Virus record (IMG/VR): IMGVR_UViG_3300026484_000382
Span: 1-64,000 of that record
Source: a virus
Length of the DNA: 64,000 bases
Strand: one strand, 5' to 3'
Of the stretch, positions 31,885 to 42,109 are shown piece by piece (within the stretch, counting starts at the first letter, position 1; each line of letters begins with the position of its first letter). Both the position numbers and the translations under genes were made by a program. The notes under the pieces are model-generated. The model was not told where the DNA came from. It ran no database searches and saw only the letters and a program-made list of their open reading frames with translations.

Positions 31885-32850
31885 ATGATTACATATGAAG
31901 ATGTGAAATTTTACAAATCAGAGCATGTTGATTTTGGTGATGACAAAAAGAATGGTGGTTTAATAGGACTAGACCCTATCCCTTCAGGAGAGGTTAATAA
32001 CATTTTACCAGAAGTTACAGCATCAGAAAGAGAAGATGGAGCAGTTAAAAGAATTAAAGTCTATATTAAAAATGAATCAGATGATAGAAATATGAAAGAT
32101 TGTTTTATTTCTATTTCTAAAGATTGTGATTTACCGGACAATATTAAACTTTACGAAGCAACAAAGTTAGAACATTTTCAGTTTGTTTTTGATCAAGATG
32201 TAGATGACGGTACTGAAGCAGGAACTCATATAAAATATAAAGACAATGTTCCTGATGATGCAGAAGCTTTTTCTGATATAAGAGACAGAATGATAAAAGT
32301 TAATGAACAGTATTTGACTATAGATGATTTAGATACAGATAATAATGAAATATGGTTTAAGGAAGATACTGATGGTAGTATTGCTAATGGAGATGTAGCT
32401 GATACGGCAGATGATGACAATAAATATGAGTCTGATGAAGATTGGGACAATATGACTTATTATATTAATGCACCAATAATTAGAACATTGAATAATGGTG
32501 AGGACAAAATAACAGTAAAAAAAGAAGATGCTGACAATATGGTTGAAGGAATGAATATTTTAATTGTTAATAATTATAGAAGACCTATGTTTAGAACACA
32601 AATAGATTCTATTGATAGTGATGATGATGATGATAGCATTAAATATATAGTCTTTAAAAAACCTTATTCTAATGCAACAATACCAGCAATGTATGGTTAT
32701 GTTTGCTCATCCCCTAGTGTAGATATAGGTAGCCACGAATATACTCCTATTTGGTTAGAATTAAATGTTGTAGCTTCAAATGCTTTAGAGGCAGAGCTAA
32801 CAAATTCTTTTCAATTGCAACTTACTTTTGATGATGTGGCTGCTGAGTAA
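31885..32850 (+). CDS. Acidic structural protein with Asp tract
   Basis: 321 residues, strongly acidic. The middle contains several DDD/DDDDD runs (DSIDSDDDDDSIK near residue 248). The segment VTASEREDGAVKRIKVYIKN and the C-terminal WLELNVVASNALEAELTNSF read like a virion beta-domain protein. AAAAAAAGGAATACAAA precedes the ATG. Ends overlapping the next start (TAATG). Confidence 0.55.
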   Translation: MITYEDVKFYKSEHVDFGDDKKNGGLIGLDPIPSGEVNNILPEVTASEREDGAVKRIKVYIKNESDDRNMKDCFISISKDCDLPDNIKLYEATKLEHFQFVFDQDVDDGTEAGTHIKYKDNVPDDAEAFSDIRDRMIKVNEQYLTIDDLDTDNNEIWFKEDTDGSIANGDVADTADDDNKYESDEDWDNMTYYINAPIIRTLNNGEDKITVKKEDADNMVEGMNILIVNNYRRPMFRTQIDSIDSDDDDDSIKYIVFKKPYSNATIPAMYGYVCSSPSVDIGSHEYTPIWLELNVVASNALEAELTNSFQLQLTFDDVAAE

Positions 32851-34685
32851 TGAGTTTTAGTGAAATAACTTTTGTTTCTTTGTTTGAGAAAATAGGTTTT
32901 AGAGTTGTAAAAATGGATGCTAGTTATAAGATCCGTTCTTATAACTCAAAACCAGTTATAAATATAGAATATAGAAACGCTATGAGTTCAAGTGTTTTAA
33001 AATTGTTCTTTAACTATGAAAAATCATATATAAATATGGATGGTATATACAAAAATGGAAATATATTTATATATGATTTTTTTTATGAAAATGTAAAAAT
33101 TAATAACATTAAGTTTAATTCTATTTATTCTAAAAGAAAATTAAGTCATTTTAATATTAAATGTGTTTATTCTGAAGTAGTGCACAATGGAATAACATTT
33201 AAAGCCAAATACATTAAACGCTCTTATAAAAATAAAATAAGAAATGTTTTTTGGACTAACAATGGAATTTATTATCACACCATGAAAGTTGTATTCTCTA
33301 TTGAAAAAAAGAAAGAACTTGTTGTAGAAGAATTTGATAAAAAATATTTAAGTTTTAAATTTGAATATAAATTACCATATAAAAAAATGTATAACCTTCA
33401 TAGTTCGTATGCAGATATTAGTTTTAAGATAAAAAATTTAAGAATAAATACTAACGATTATGTTTACAATAAAAATATCCCTCTTTTGTTTAAAAAATCG
33501 ATTAACACAAAAAGTGTCGGCAACATGTTAAAGATGTCTATAAATAATTATATACATTTATTTGGTATTTATTCACCTTACCAGACATATAAATATGCTA
33601 TTCTAATATCATTAACTGGATATGAATTAGGTATGAATTTTTCTTTAGTAAATACACCTTTAAGAGATTTTTATAGTCATCAGGCTGTTTTAAGAGTAAA
33701 CATGCATAGAATGAAGTGGAGAGAACCTATAGGGGATATAATTGATATACCTTTAAATGTTAAGCAATACAAATTTAAATCAAGTTGCATGGTGTCAATA
33801 TTTCCAAATGTCTGGAAAGACTGTAAAACAAAATACCCAGATGGTTTTATCTTCCCTCCTTTAAGAGATTACAAATATGTTACAAACAAGAAGTTACTTT
33901 CTTGTTTTAAAATAGAACAAAAAAAATATTATAAAAAAGTTATTTCTAATGTAAAAAGTGGAACTTTTAATTATTTAAACAAAATAGATAAATACAAAGG
34001 GACTTCTGCTTCATTTTTATCTCTATTCTATTTATTCTATTCAAGAAAATATCATTTATTTAATTTTGGCTACTTATTTGTTTTGTCTCAAACTAGCGGT
34101 GTAAGCATTGGTTATCTTTTAAAAAAAGAAACAGATATTTATAATATATATTATAAAGTAAATAATTATTCCTATAAAAACATATTTAAATTGATACACA
34201 ATATGGTTGTTCCTTACTGTAATGTTGGTAGCAGTAAATGTAATTTTGTTGTTAATTTTTACTTAGATGAATTAAATGATTTGACAACAAATGTTCCAAT
34301 AGGTTATCATCGGTATTTCTTGTCTAACAAGAATATATATAACACTTATGTTGCGAAACAAACAAGAAACAAGGATTTAAAGCAAATAAAAAGCAATCAG
34401 ATGAAAATAAATATTTCAACACAACAAAATTTGAGTAGTATTTATTCTTTTGGTCAATCGTTTACTCTTAATAAAAATACTAATTTATTATCTCTTGTTA
34501 AGAGTTTTGTTAAAGTAATACTACCAATAAGGCTTAAAAAATGGTATAGTGATACATATTATATTCCTTATAATTATAAAATAAATATTAATGGAAAATA
34601 TAATCAATGGGATTTATCTATACATTCATCTAACTTAGAATGTTATTATGGTCCGATTATGGAGGTTAATCACAAATGGTATTAG
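32850..34685 (+). CDS. Large Lys/Tyr/Asn-rich virion-region protein
   Basis: 611 residues, extremely rich in Lys, Tyr, Asn, Ser and Phe, with repeated short beta-like segments (YNKNIPLLFKKSINTK and similar). No known domain. It is in one operon with the next, even larger protein, which overlaps its stop by 10 bp. Possibly a fibre. Confidence 0.5.
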   Translation: MSFSEITFVSLFEKIGFRVVKMDASYKIRSYNSKPVINIEYRNAMSSSVLKLFFNYEKSYINMDGIYKNGNIFIYDFFYENVKINNIKFNSIYSKRKLSHFNIKCVYSEVVHNGITFKAKYIKRSYKNKIRNVFWTNNGIYYHTMKVVFSIEKKKELVVEEFDKKYLSFKFEYKLPYKKMYNLHSSYADISFKIKNLRINTNDYVYNKNIPLLFKKSINTKSVGNMLKMSINNYIHLFGIYSPYQTYKYAILISLTGYELGMNFSLVNTPLRDFYSHQAVLRVNMHRMKWREPIGDIIDIPLNVKQYKFKSSCMVSIFPNVWKDCKTKYPDGFIFPPLRDYKYVTNKKLLSCFKIEQKKYYKKVISNVKSGTFNYLNKIDKYKGTSASFLSLFYLFYSRKYHLFNFGYLFVLSQTSGVSIGYLLKKETDIYNIYYKVNNYSYKNIFKLIHNMVVPYCNVGSSKCNFVVNFYLDELNDLTTNVPIGYHRYFLSNKNIYNTYVAKQTRNKDLKQIKSNQMKINISTQQNLSSIYSFGQSFTLNKNTNLLSLVKSFVKVILPIRLKKWYSDTYYIPYNYKININGKYNQWDLSIHSSNLECYYGPIMEVNHKWY

Positions 34686-37600
34686 GGTATCTTAATTTAA
34701 ATACTTTCGAGGTTCTTTATATAGAAGCTCACTTTAATATACAAACATTAAACACTTTAACTATTGAATGTATATCTTTTCAAATAAAAAAAGAAAAATT
34801 AAAAGGTTTTGTAACTCCAGAATGTTATTTGTCAGCAAATAATGTAGTTCAATTTGTTGGAGAGTATTACAATTTTAATGAATATTATATTGATTATATA
34901 GATTTTTCTATTTCTAATTTCGCTAAAAACAAAAAATTAAAAGAAGTTTATAGTTATAATTGTTTTTATTCAACACTAAGAAACCCATTTAACAGAACTC
35001 ACTTTCATGATGTTGGAGCTTTATTTTCAATAAAATCTGTGCTTATGAGAGCCAACTTTGAGTGTAAAATAAATGATTATAAAGTAGATTTTGTTTTACC
35101 TTCTTCAATGTTTTATTTAAAAAACTTAAATCTAAAAGCTTTTGTATTTACGGATTTATGGGGTGTTATTAAAAATGCCAAATTGTTTTTTATGGGTTGC
35201 GATTTTCCTACGTTAACAAGATTAAATGAGAAAAATGAATATACCGGTATGTGGACAAACAGTAAAAACCATTCTTATTATATTACAAATAAAAATTATT
35301 TTTTTAGAATACCATTAAATCCATACATTGGGATAGGAAATATTCCTGTATTAACAGAAGTTGAAGATAATTACACTATAGAAGAACCTACAACCATTTC
35401 TTTAAATTACATTATTAAACCATTTGTTAGGAATGTTAAATTAGACAATGATTTACTTCCTGTAACTTCAAAAGAGCAACATTTAAATATATCTTTGCTT
35501 TATAATTTAAACTCAGTGTATTCATTGAAATTAAAATACAAAGATACATATAATTTAAAATCATTAACTTCGGCTTGTTTACATATAATTCCTGTTGTTG
35601 CACCAAAAGGAAAATATCGTATTATAGACACAAAGGATTTTTATAAACAAATATTCGAAGTTAGTAAAGTTAAAAGTGGAAATGTTGTAAATTTAAACGG
35701 GGTTAGCTTATATCTGTGTGATATGTGGGGTATTTACCAATTAAATGTAGTATATGGAGAGACATCCGAATTTATTCTTAAAACAAAAATAGATAAAATA
35801 GAGGCACTAGATGAAATAATTGGTGATTTTGCTGATTTAAATATTGTTATCTACAAAAAAATAATTAATCTAAGGCCTATTGGAATAAACAATCTAATAA
35901 GACTAAGAATATATTCCACATCAGAATTTCAAAAAAAAGGAATCTATAGAAGTATAAGATTTAATAAAGTACAAAAAAAACCAAACAAAGCTGTCCCTTT
36001 TTATGAGACTGATTGGGTGAAATTAGTTAACTATTCTATGACTAATATAATATTTGATAATTTAATTTCTGGGGACGCATACAAAAGTATGAGAGGGCCT
36101 TATAAAAAAATATTCCATATGCCAATATATTATTCGTTAAAGAGTTCTTCTTGCATTGGTAAACTTTCTTTAATTAAAAAAGGCATTGGTTTTTATGTTG
36201 TTAACAAAAACAACAACAATACTTACAATAAATTATTTGTGTATTTGTATTCTAATAATGGACAAATATCAGGGTATTTACAAAATATATTATATTCTTC
36301 TGATGGGTTAGAAATAGACAAGAAAACTATTTCATCTGTGGAATTGATTTATTTATTAAATGTGTATTTACATCCTTCATATAGAAGAGCTGCCTACATA
36401 TTTAAAACTAAACAAGATGGCACTTTTGACTGGGATGAAGAAACTATGGAGCATTATAGAAAAATACTTCTTTCTGAAGATGTTATAAAAGCAAATAATG
36501 AGTGTAAACGCATGGGTATATCCCCTTATGGAATAAGAAAGGTGGTTGGTTTTGAATTGTCAAAAAAAGAAATGAATAATGTGTATTATTTTGATAATAA
36601 AGAAACTCATTTTAATTATAAAGGAGTGGAGTATTATATAGACACTTATCCTATAGAGAAACAAAATGTATTTTATTCATTTCTTAAAAATTATGAATTC
36701 ATTAAAAATGTAGGGAGCTCTTATTGTTCGTTTACTATAAAAAACGAAGTAACAACCATCAATTCTTCAAAAATAAGTATCGAAGCCAAGACATCAGTGT
36801 TTTATTTACATAAATCAAATTTTTACATTAAAAGTAGCGACATTAGATATTTAAGAGCAATAGATGGCAACAAGGAATATAAAGTATCTTTTGATTATTT
36901 TAGTCAAAGAATTATGGATTTAAAACCTGTTGTGAAAAATTTTGTTTCCACATCAAAACTTTTAAATCTACATAATTTTAAATATCCTTTTTATTTACAA
37001 ATAATAGAAGTAAACATAAAAGATACTTTATTTGATTATTATAATGTGTATATAAATATGCCTAGATCTTTAAATCCTTATTATTCTAAAGAACAAAAAT
37101 TTAGATTAGATAAACCAATATTTTTAAATGAGATTGTATTTAAAGATATTTTTAGGTATAAGTTTATACATATTCTTAAAAAATACAAGGGAGTGTATTC
37201 TAATGTGTTTCATATTAAAATAGCACAAAGAAAAACATTAAAAGAAGTGTATTCAAAATATGATAGCGTTTGGATGCAAATATATTTCTCAAATTATTCT
37301 GACATGGCAATGGATGAAACAATTTTATTTTTATTTAATAAAAATAATGACGAATTTGGTATAGATATGCCAATAAGACATGGGTTTATTGATGAAGTAG
37401 GTGGAGTGGAGGAAATAAAAAAAGACAAATATTGGCCTAGTTTTCTTCAAGACGGAGAACCAGAATATGGGAAATTTTTAGTGGAAGATGTCCCGAACCG
37501 CAAGGCAGAACCAACGAGAGATTGTATAAATGTGTATAATAAGTTATCTTATAGTGGATTTGACTTTGAAATAGAAAGAGATGATAAGGTGTTAGTAGGG

Positions 37601-38089
37601 AATCTTGTTTATAAGACAACAAAAAGATTATATGGGTCAAATATAGAAGAAAAACAATCTTTAATGGTAGAAGGTCGTTCAATTTCAGATAATGGTATGT
37701 TCCATGAAAACTTACAAGAACATATTGCTGCTATTGTTGATAAAGAAAAAGTTAAAGATTTTAGAGAAGAAGATATGAGATTTACTGAGGAAGATTTAAA
37801 GGGGTATACATATCCTAACGAATATATAAAATCTTTAAATAATCAATTAATTAAAGGTGTTGAAGGGGTTAATACTAGTATATCTGCTGAAGATGTGGTC
37901 TCTACTCAGGATGAACAGGTATTGTCAGAAGAAACAATCGAAGAAATAAGAAGATATATTGATGACCTGGGAGATGTTTCAGACTCTATAGTTTATGATA
38001 TGGTTCCAACTAGGCCTATTATTGATGGTAAACTATTGAAAAAAATAATAGTTCCACAAAACATAAATATAACGGACAGGGAGGAGTAA
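34676..38089 (+). CDS. Very large virion-region protein (1137 residues)
   Basis: Same compositional type as the preceding gene for the first ~900 residues. The last ~200 residues are different: acidic and helical (DFREEDMRFTEEDLKGYTYP, SEETIEEIRRYIDDLGD), as in a linker or a region binding another virion part. No recognised domain. Second-largest protein in the window class by length, comparable to the tape measure. A long tail fibre or baseplate-peripheral protein is the likely role. Confidence 0.5.
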   Translation: MVLGYLNLNTFEVLYIEAHFNIQTLNTLTIECISFQIKKEKLKGFVTPECYLSANNVVQFVGEYYNFNEYYIDYIDFSISNFAKNKKLKEVYSYNCFYSTLRNPFNRTHFHDVGALFSIKSVLMRANFECKINDYKVDFVLPSSMFYLKNLNLKAFVFTDLWGVIKNAKLFFMGCDFPTLTRLNEKNEYTGMWTNSKNHSYYITNKNYFFRIPLNPYIGIGNIPVLTEVEDNYTIEEPTTISLNYIIKPFVRNVKLDNDLLPVTSKEQHLNISLLYNLNSVYSLKLKYKDTYNLKSLTSACLHIIPVVAPKGKYRIIDTKDFYKQIFEVSKVKSGNVVNLNGVSLYLCDMWGIYQLNVVYGETSEFILKTKIDKIEALDEIIGDFADLNIVIYKKIINLRPIGINNLIRLRIYSTSEFQKKGIYRSIRFNKVQKKPNKAVPFYETDWVKLVNYSMTNIIFDNLISGDAYKSMRGPYKKIFHMPIYYSLKSSSCIGKLSLIKKGIGFYVVNKNNNNTYNKLFVYLYSNNGQISGYLQNILYSSDGLEIDKKTISSVELIYLLNVYLHPSYRRAAYIFKTKQDGTFDWDEETMEHYRKILLSEDVIKANNECKRMGISPYGIRKVVGFELSKKEMNNVYYFDNKETHFNYKGVEYYIDTYPIEKQNVFYSFLKNYEFIKNVGSSYCSFTIKNEVTTINSSKISIEAKTSVFYLHKSNFYIKSSDIRYLRAIDGNKEYKVSFDYFSQRIMDLKPVVKNFVSTSKLLNLHNFKYPFYLQIIEVNIKDTLFDYYNVYINMPRSLNPYYSKEQKFRLDKPIFLNEIVFKDIFRYKFIHILKKYKGVYSNVFHIKIAQRKTLKEVYSKYDSVWMQIYFSNYSDMAMDETILFLFNKNNDEFGIDMPIRHGFIDEVGGVEEIKKDKYWPSFLQDGEPEYGKFLVEDVPNRKAEPTRDCINVYNKLSYSGFDFEIERDDKVLVGNLVYKTTKRLYGSNIEEKQSLMVEGRSISDNGMFHENLQEHIAAIVDKEKVKDFREEDMRFTEEDLKGYTYPNEYIKSLNNQLIKGVEGVNTSISAEDVVSTQDEQVLSEETIEEIRRYIDDLGDVSDSIVYDMVPTRPIIDGKLLKKIIVPQNINITDREE

Positions 38090-38090
38090 T

Positions 38091-38864
38091 ATGTTTGAAA
38101 TAAGCTTTGATTCTGTTAAAGTTATGGGTTGTGTAATAGGATTGAAAGATGGAGAAAATAGTGTTTATTTAAACCCATCGAATGGTAACATTGTGTCTTA
38201 CCAAAAAGAAGATTATATTAAAATAGCAACCATAAATTATGATAAAAAAACAAAAACAGTAAAAATAGAGAGTGAGACAGAACTTTTTTCTGATGATATT
38301 AAAGATGATTTTGATTTTAAAAAGTATCATAACTGTAGAAATCTAGGAAATGGAAGGATGATAGCAAATGGTCCATATTACGGCAATAGCGCCCTTATGG
38401 GGTCAACAGAATTTCTAGAAGGGCTACCTATTTCATTTAATTACAACAGTTTTATTATGTCAAGCATATCCATAGCTTCATATAACTGGGCTGGTGGGAG
38501 AATGTGCTTTAATACAACTTTAACAAGAGCTAATGTGCATAATCCTCCATTTACAGGACACAGTCCTGGTTGTAGTATTCCTTCATCATTTTCAGTGCCT
38601 CAAATATCTCTTGCAATACCAATGACTTTATTTTATGGTAATTGGTTGGCCGCAATGAAATGGATTAATGGAATGACTAGTATAGTTGATTTTTTTTACA
38701 CTCACAGACAATATACAAATGTTGAAATAAACAAAAATGATTTATTTAGACTTAAAATAAAAGATAGTGAGATAAAAATTAACCCAATAGCATTAGACAA
38801 GGTATCCGCTTCTACTTCACCTGATTGGGCTGCATCAATGTCTATGTTAAATATATTAAAATAA
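38091..38864 (+). CDS. Virion-region protein of unknown function
   Basis: 257 residues. The middle (~95-200) is rich in Ser, Asn, Pro and aromatics (FNYNSFIMSSISIASYNWAGG, HSPGCSIPSSFSVPQ), a pattern seen in tip or receptor-binding domains. AGGGAGGAG precedes the start. No family recognised. Confidence 0.5.
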   Translation: MFEISFDSVKVMGCVIGLKDGENSVYLNPSNGNIVSYQKEDYIKIATINYDKKTKTVKIESETELFSDDIKDDFDFKKYHNCRNLGNGRMIANGPYYGNSALMGSTEFLEGLPISFNYNSFIMSSISIASYNWAGGRMCFNTTLTRANVHNPPFTGHSPGCSIPSSFSVPQISLAIPMTLFYGNWLAAMKWINGMTSIVDFFYTHRQYTNVEINKNDLFRLKIKDSEIKINPIALDKVSASTSPDWAASMSMLNILK

Positions 38865-38880
38865 AAAAAAAAGGAATAGA

Positions 38881-40257
38881 ATGGCTAGTCTGTTTATATC
38901 AACAGTAAAACCAAAAACATTAGAAGTTATACCAGGCCAAAAACCATGGTTAACAAATATACCTGATGAACAAAAAGACATTATATTGTATAAATTGGTA
39001 GGTCCATGTCCCCCTCCAGAACAAGGTGGGTGCGGTAAATACAAAAATGAAAAAAAAATAGTAATTAAAGTCCCAGCAATGAGAGAAATGTTAACTCCAT
39101 TTTTAATGGACTCAATTGAAAAAGAAATGAAAAACAAATATTACCACAATATTAGATATATAGAAGTAGATAATAAAACATTTTACAAAAGATTAAAAAA
39201 ATACAAAACACATAAATTTAGATATTTCTATAAAGGCGAGTTTAGAACATTGTATTTTAATTTACAATCAAAATCTTTAGTATTGAAGGAAAATTTTGCT
39301 GTTCATTTAACTTTATTTGCTTCTTTTCCTGCAAGAGGTTTAACAGCTGGATTACCAACCCCTTGCAAAACAGCTGGTTCATACAAATCACCTTGTGCAT
39401 GTGATGCATCTGATTGGGCAGTAGCTACATGGCTAAAAGGACTTGACCCATTAAAAGATGAGTGGTGGCAAATACATGGGGAACCAGAATTGGATAAATA
39501 TTGTAGACCAGCCGGAAAACCTTGTTATGGTGCCCCATTGGAATTAGAACATGACACATATTATTATACAAAACCAGGTGACAATGATTATATTGTTGAG
39601 TGTTTTACTGAAGAAATTGTGAATAATAATTTAGAAGGTTGGGCTAAAACTAAATATTTTATATTGGATAGAGAAGGTGAGTATTTTAAAAAAGGAACAA
39701 AAAATAAAGCAAGATATTCCGAATGGATTTTAGATTCATATAATAGTCAAAAATACCAAAGAATAGAATTGTATCATGACAAAAAAAAAGAAGTTAAAGC
39801 TAGATTTGTTGTTGATAACTTTAAAAGTATTGATGAACTGTTTAAAAAAATAGGGTATTCATGGTTTGGTAGACATAATACTTTTTATTTTATGTGGTTA
39901 GGGTGTGTTAATTATTTTAATAATGAAATTATGGAAGGGTTCTACTGCCCTCCAGACCCAGAACTCAAAATAATTGGAGGGGATGGTGCTAAATTAATAG
40001 TTCCTGATGGTGGCGGAATAGAAGCAGATGGTTTTAATGAAATTAGCGATGATAAAGAATTCCTTATTCAACAAACAATAGAATGGTATGAGCAACCAGA
40101 TTTATCTATAAAACATTTAGATGATATAAAAATATTTCAACAAGAACAAATATTGTATTTTAATATAAACACAGATAAATATTTAAACAAAATAAGAATT
40201 AATGGAAATACAAACGATGATTTTATGGATTATGCTGTGGTAAACTATTTTACTTAA
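38881..40257 (+). CDS. Cysteine-patterned virion-region protein
   Basis: 458 residues. Paired cysteines occur in small loops: CPPPEQGGCGKY (~43), CKTAGSYKSPCACDASDW (~160), CRPAGKPC (~210) and FYCPPDPELK (~355). This may mean metal sites or surface disulfides. The C-terminus is beta-rich. Similar looped cysteines occur in adhesive tail proteins, but I recognise no family. AAAAAAAAGGAATAGA precedes the start. Confidence 0.5.
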   Translation: MASLFISTVKPKTLEVIPGQKPWLTNIPDEQKDIILYKLVGPCPPPEQGGCGKYKNEKKIVIKVPAMREMLTPFLMDSIEKEMKNKYYHNIRYIEVDNKTFYKRLKKYKTHKFRYFYKGEFRTLYFNLQSKSLVLKENFAVHLTLFASFPARGLTAGLPTPCKTAGSYKSPCACDASDWAVATWLKGLDPLKDEWWQIHGEPELDKYCRPAGKPCYGAPLELEHDTYYYTKPGDNDYIVECFTEEIVNNNLEGWAKTKYFILDREGEYFKKGTKNKARYSEWILDSYNSQKYQRIELYHDKKKEVKARFVVDNFKSIDELFKKIGYSWFGRHNTFYFMWLGCVNYFNNEIMEGFYCPPDPELKIIGGDGAKLIVPDGGGIEADGFNEISDDKEFLIQQTIEWYEQPDLSIKHLDDIKIFQQEQILYFNINTDKYLNKIRINGNTNDDFMDYAVVNYFT

Positions 40258-40270
40258 TAATTTTTTATGT

Positions 40271-40293
40271 TATAATTAAGAAAAAAAAGGAAA
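40271..40293 (+). promoter_or_regulatory. -10-like TATAAT with A-rich leader
   Basis: TATAATTAAGAAAAAAAAGG precedes the ATG at 40298. It separates the fibre region from the connector/tail operon and is one of the recurring motif copies. Confidence 0.5.
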
Positions 40294-40297
40294 AAAA

Positions 40298-40819
40298 ATG
40301 ACTTTTACGAACATAAGTAAAGCAGTTTTAGTGTTAAATGGTAGATTAATAGATCCTAGTAAATCTATCTTTGTAAGTGATGATAGTTTAAAATCAAATG
40401 CTCACAAAGTTCTTCAATATTGTGTTACTAACAAAGGTATTGTAAAAGATGTTACAGGAAAACAAATGTCTGTTGAAACACTTAAAGAATATATTGAACA
40501 TAGTGTATCAACAAAAAACGAACAAGTAGAAAAAGAAAAGGATGATTATCTTGATATACTTAAAGAAACTATTAAAGAGGAAGAAGCAAAAGAAAAGTCT
40601 GTCGCTGAAACTAAAAAAGAAACTGTTAAAGTGGAAAAAGAAAAAGAAGAACCTGTTACTGAAGTAAAAGAGCCTGTTGTTGAAGAAACAAAAGAACCTG
40701 TTGTTGAAGTAAAAGAACCTGTTGTTGAAGTAAAAGAGCCTGTTGTTGAAGAAACAAAAGAACCTGTTGTTGAAACTAAAAAAACTAATTCAAGAAAAAC
40801 AACATCAAGAAGAAAATAA
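40298..40819 (+). CDS. Protein with tandem EPVVE repeats
   Basis: 173 residues. Residues 1-85 form a small ordered part (VLNGRLIDPSKSIFVSDDS...). Residues ~118-160 are repeats of EPVVEVK or EPVVEETK, and the C-terminus is basic (TNSRKTTSRRK). Such extended Pro/Glu spacers hold domains apart. At the head of the connector/tail operon, it may be a flexible neck or head fibre protein. Unrecognised. Confidence 0.6.
   Translation: MTFTNISKAVLVLNGRLIDPSKSIFVSDDSLKSNAHKVLQYCVTNKGIVKDVTGKQMSVETLKEYIEHSVSTKNEQVEKEKDDYLDILKETIKEEEAKEKSVAETKKETVKVEKEKEEPVTEVKEPVVEETKEPVVEVKEPVVEVKEPVVEETKEPVVETKKTNSRKTTSRRK
40649..40779 (+). repeat. In-frame DNA repeat coding EPVVE units
   Basis: Units of 21-24 bp starting GA[A/G]CCTGTTGTTGAA are repeated about six times in tandem inside the preceding protein gene. 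Near-identical copies suggest recent expansion and potential length variation between isolates. Confidence 0.75.
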
Positions 40820-40822
40820 CAC

Positions 40823-41293
40823 ATGGCTCTATATGTAGATATTGATGACATTAAAGAATTTATTCAAGACAAACCAGAATTAAATTTCCTTAATGACAAT
40901 ATGGAACAGTTTAGAGATGATTTGTACGACGTGATATTACCTATGGTAGAAGATGAGATATTGACTCAATATCCTTCTTTGTCAGGTCGTAAAATAAGAA
41001 AAAGCATTATAATGTTTTTAGTTATAGCTAACTTAATGGGGTCAGAGGCTTTTATTCAAGTTAGAAATCAAGTGAGTGTGGCTGACACAAACAATAATGG
41101 TACTTCATTGTATGGAAAGCAAGGCGAATATTTGCAATTAGAACAAATATATAGACAAAGAGCTAATCTAATGCTCAATGCTATGGCTAAATCTTCTTTC
41201 TATAACGAATGTTGGGGAAGTGTTCGTTCTAATTCATCAGATATGGAAAGTAGTAATGAAATGTACGATGGTTTAATTACTATAGGATATTAG
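40823..41293 (+). CDS. Head-tail connector candidate
   Basis: 156 residues, helical, beginning with a short YVDIDDIKEFIQDKPEL segment typical of small head-tail adaptor proteins. A basic-hydrophobic helix (GRKIRKSIIMFLVIANLMG) lies in the middle. Position just before the tail-terminator and sheath genes supports a connector role. No signature motif is certain. Confidence 0.45.
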   Translation: MALYVDIDDIKEFIQDKPELNFLNDNMEQFRDDLYDVILPMVEDEILTQYPSLSGRKIRKSIIMFLVIANLMGSEAFIQVRNQVSVADTNNNGTSLYGKQGEYLQLEQIYRQRANLMLNAMAKSSFYNECWGSVRSNSSDMESSNEMYDGLITIGY

Positions 41294-42109
41294 ATGATTA
41301 GATTAATAAAAGATACAGTTAATTCTATTATTGTTTATATTTGGGATGAAGATGTAATGGCAGATACTTTACGGGTATGGACAAAGCATTCTTCATCTGA
41401 AAAAAAAATAGTTGGTGAGTTGCCTTACAATAAAGATAAAATAGATTATTTATTTTCAGGGTTTTCTAATTTTATTGACTACAATGTTGATTTTTTTCCT
41501 TTTGAAGTGGAATTTTTAAAAGACAATAAGGTTGTAAAGAATGTTACTGTTAGTACAACTAATTACAAATTAAAACCGTTTCAAAGAGGAGTTTATAGGG
41601 TAAAAAGACAAGAGTTTTACATAAAAGCAAAAAACGTAAATGGAATGAGATTGCTTTTATTTAAAAAACAAAATAAAGAACATTGCCCTGATTGTTGGGA
41701 TGAGGATTATAAATCTTCGAATAATAGCAACTGTAAAACATGTGGTGGGACTGGTTATGTAGATAAATACTCATTACCTGTTTTTAGTTATGGATTTTAT
41801 TTTAATGACCAACCAGTAGATTCTCCAACTATTGAAAGCGGTAAACAACCATTAAATCCTGCGGTAGGAAACAATGCATATATTACTTTACTTCCTGATA
41901 TTGTTTTAACTCAATCGGATTTAATCTATTCTATAGATATTGGTGATTTAAGTATTATACACAAAACAACATTAACGCTTTTCAACAATAACCCTATAAG
42001 TCAAAAAGTATTTACTTCATCACTGCCAACGAATTCCAATGCTTATAAAGCTATAAAAGAAAATTTACATAACAAGATGAAGGAGGTGATGGGTGGCATT
42101 GGACAATAA
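41294..42109 (+). CDS. Neck/connector-like protein with zinc-ribbon motif
   Basis: 271 residues. A four-cysteine motif CPDCWDEDYKSSNNSNC followed by KTCGGTGY lies at ~131-154 and resembles a zinc ribbon seen in some myovirus structural proteins near the neck. The rest is beta-rich. Start abuts the previous stop. The 3' end overlaps the next gene, whose ribosome-binding site (AAGGAGGTGAT) lies inside it. Confidence 0.5.
   Translation: MIRLIKDTVNSIIVYIWDEDVMADTLRVWTKHSSSEKKIVGELPYNKDKIDYLFSGFSNFIDYNVDFFPFEVEFLKDNKVVKNVTVSTTNYKLKPFQRGVYRVKRQEFYIKAKNVNGMRLLLFKKQNKEHCPDCWDEDYKSSNNSNCKTCGGTGYVDKYSLPVFSYGFYFNDQPVDSPTIESGKQPLNPAVGNNAYITLLPDIVLTQSDLIYSIDIGDLSIIHKTTLTLFNNNPISQKVFTSSLPTNSNAYKAIKENLHNKMKEVMGGIGQ

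Noticed and set aside
40649-40779. CRISPR-like repeat array
   Set aside because: Repeats are in-frame, contiguous without spacers, and encode EPVVE units.
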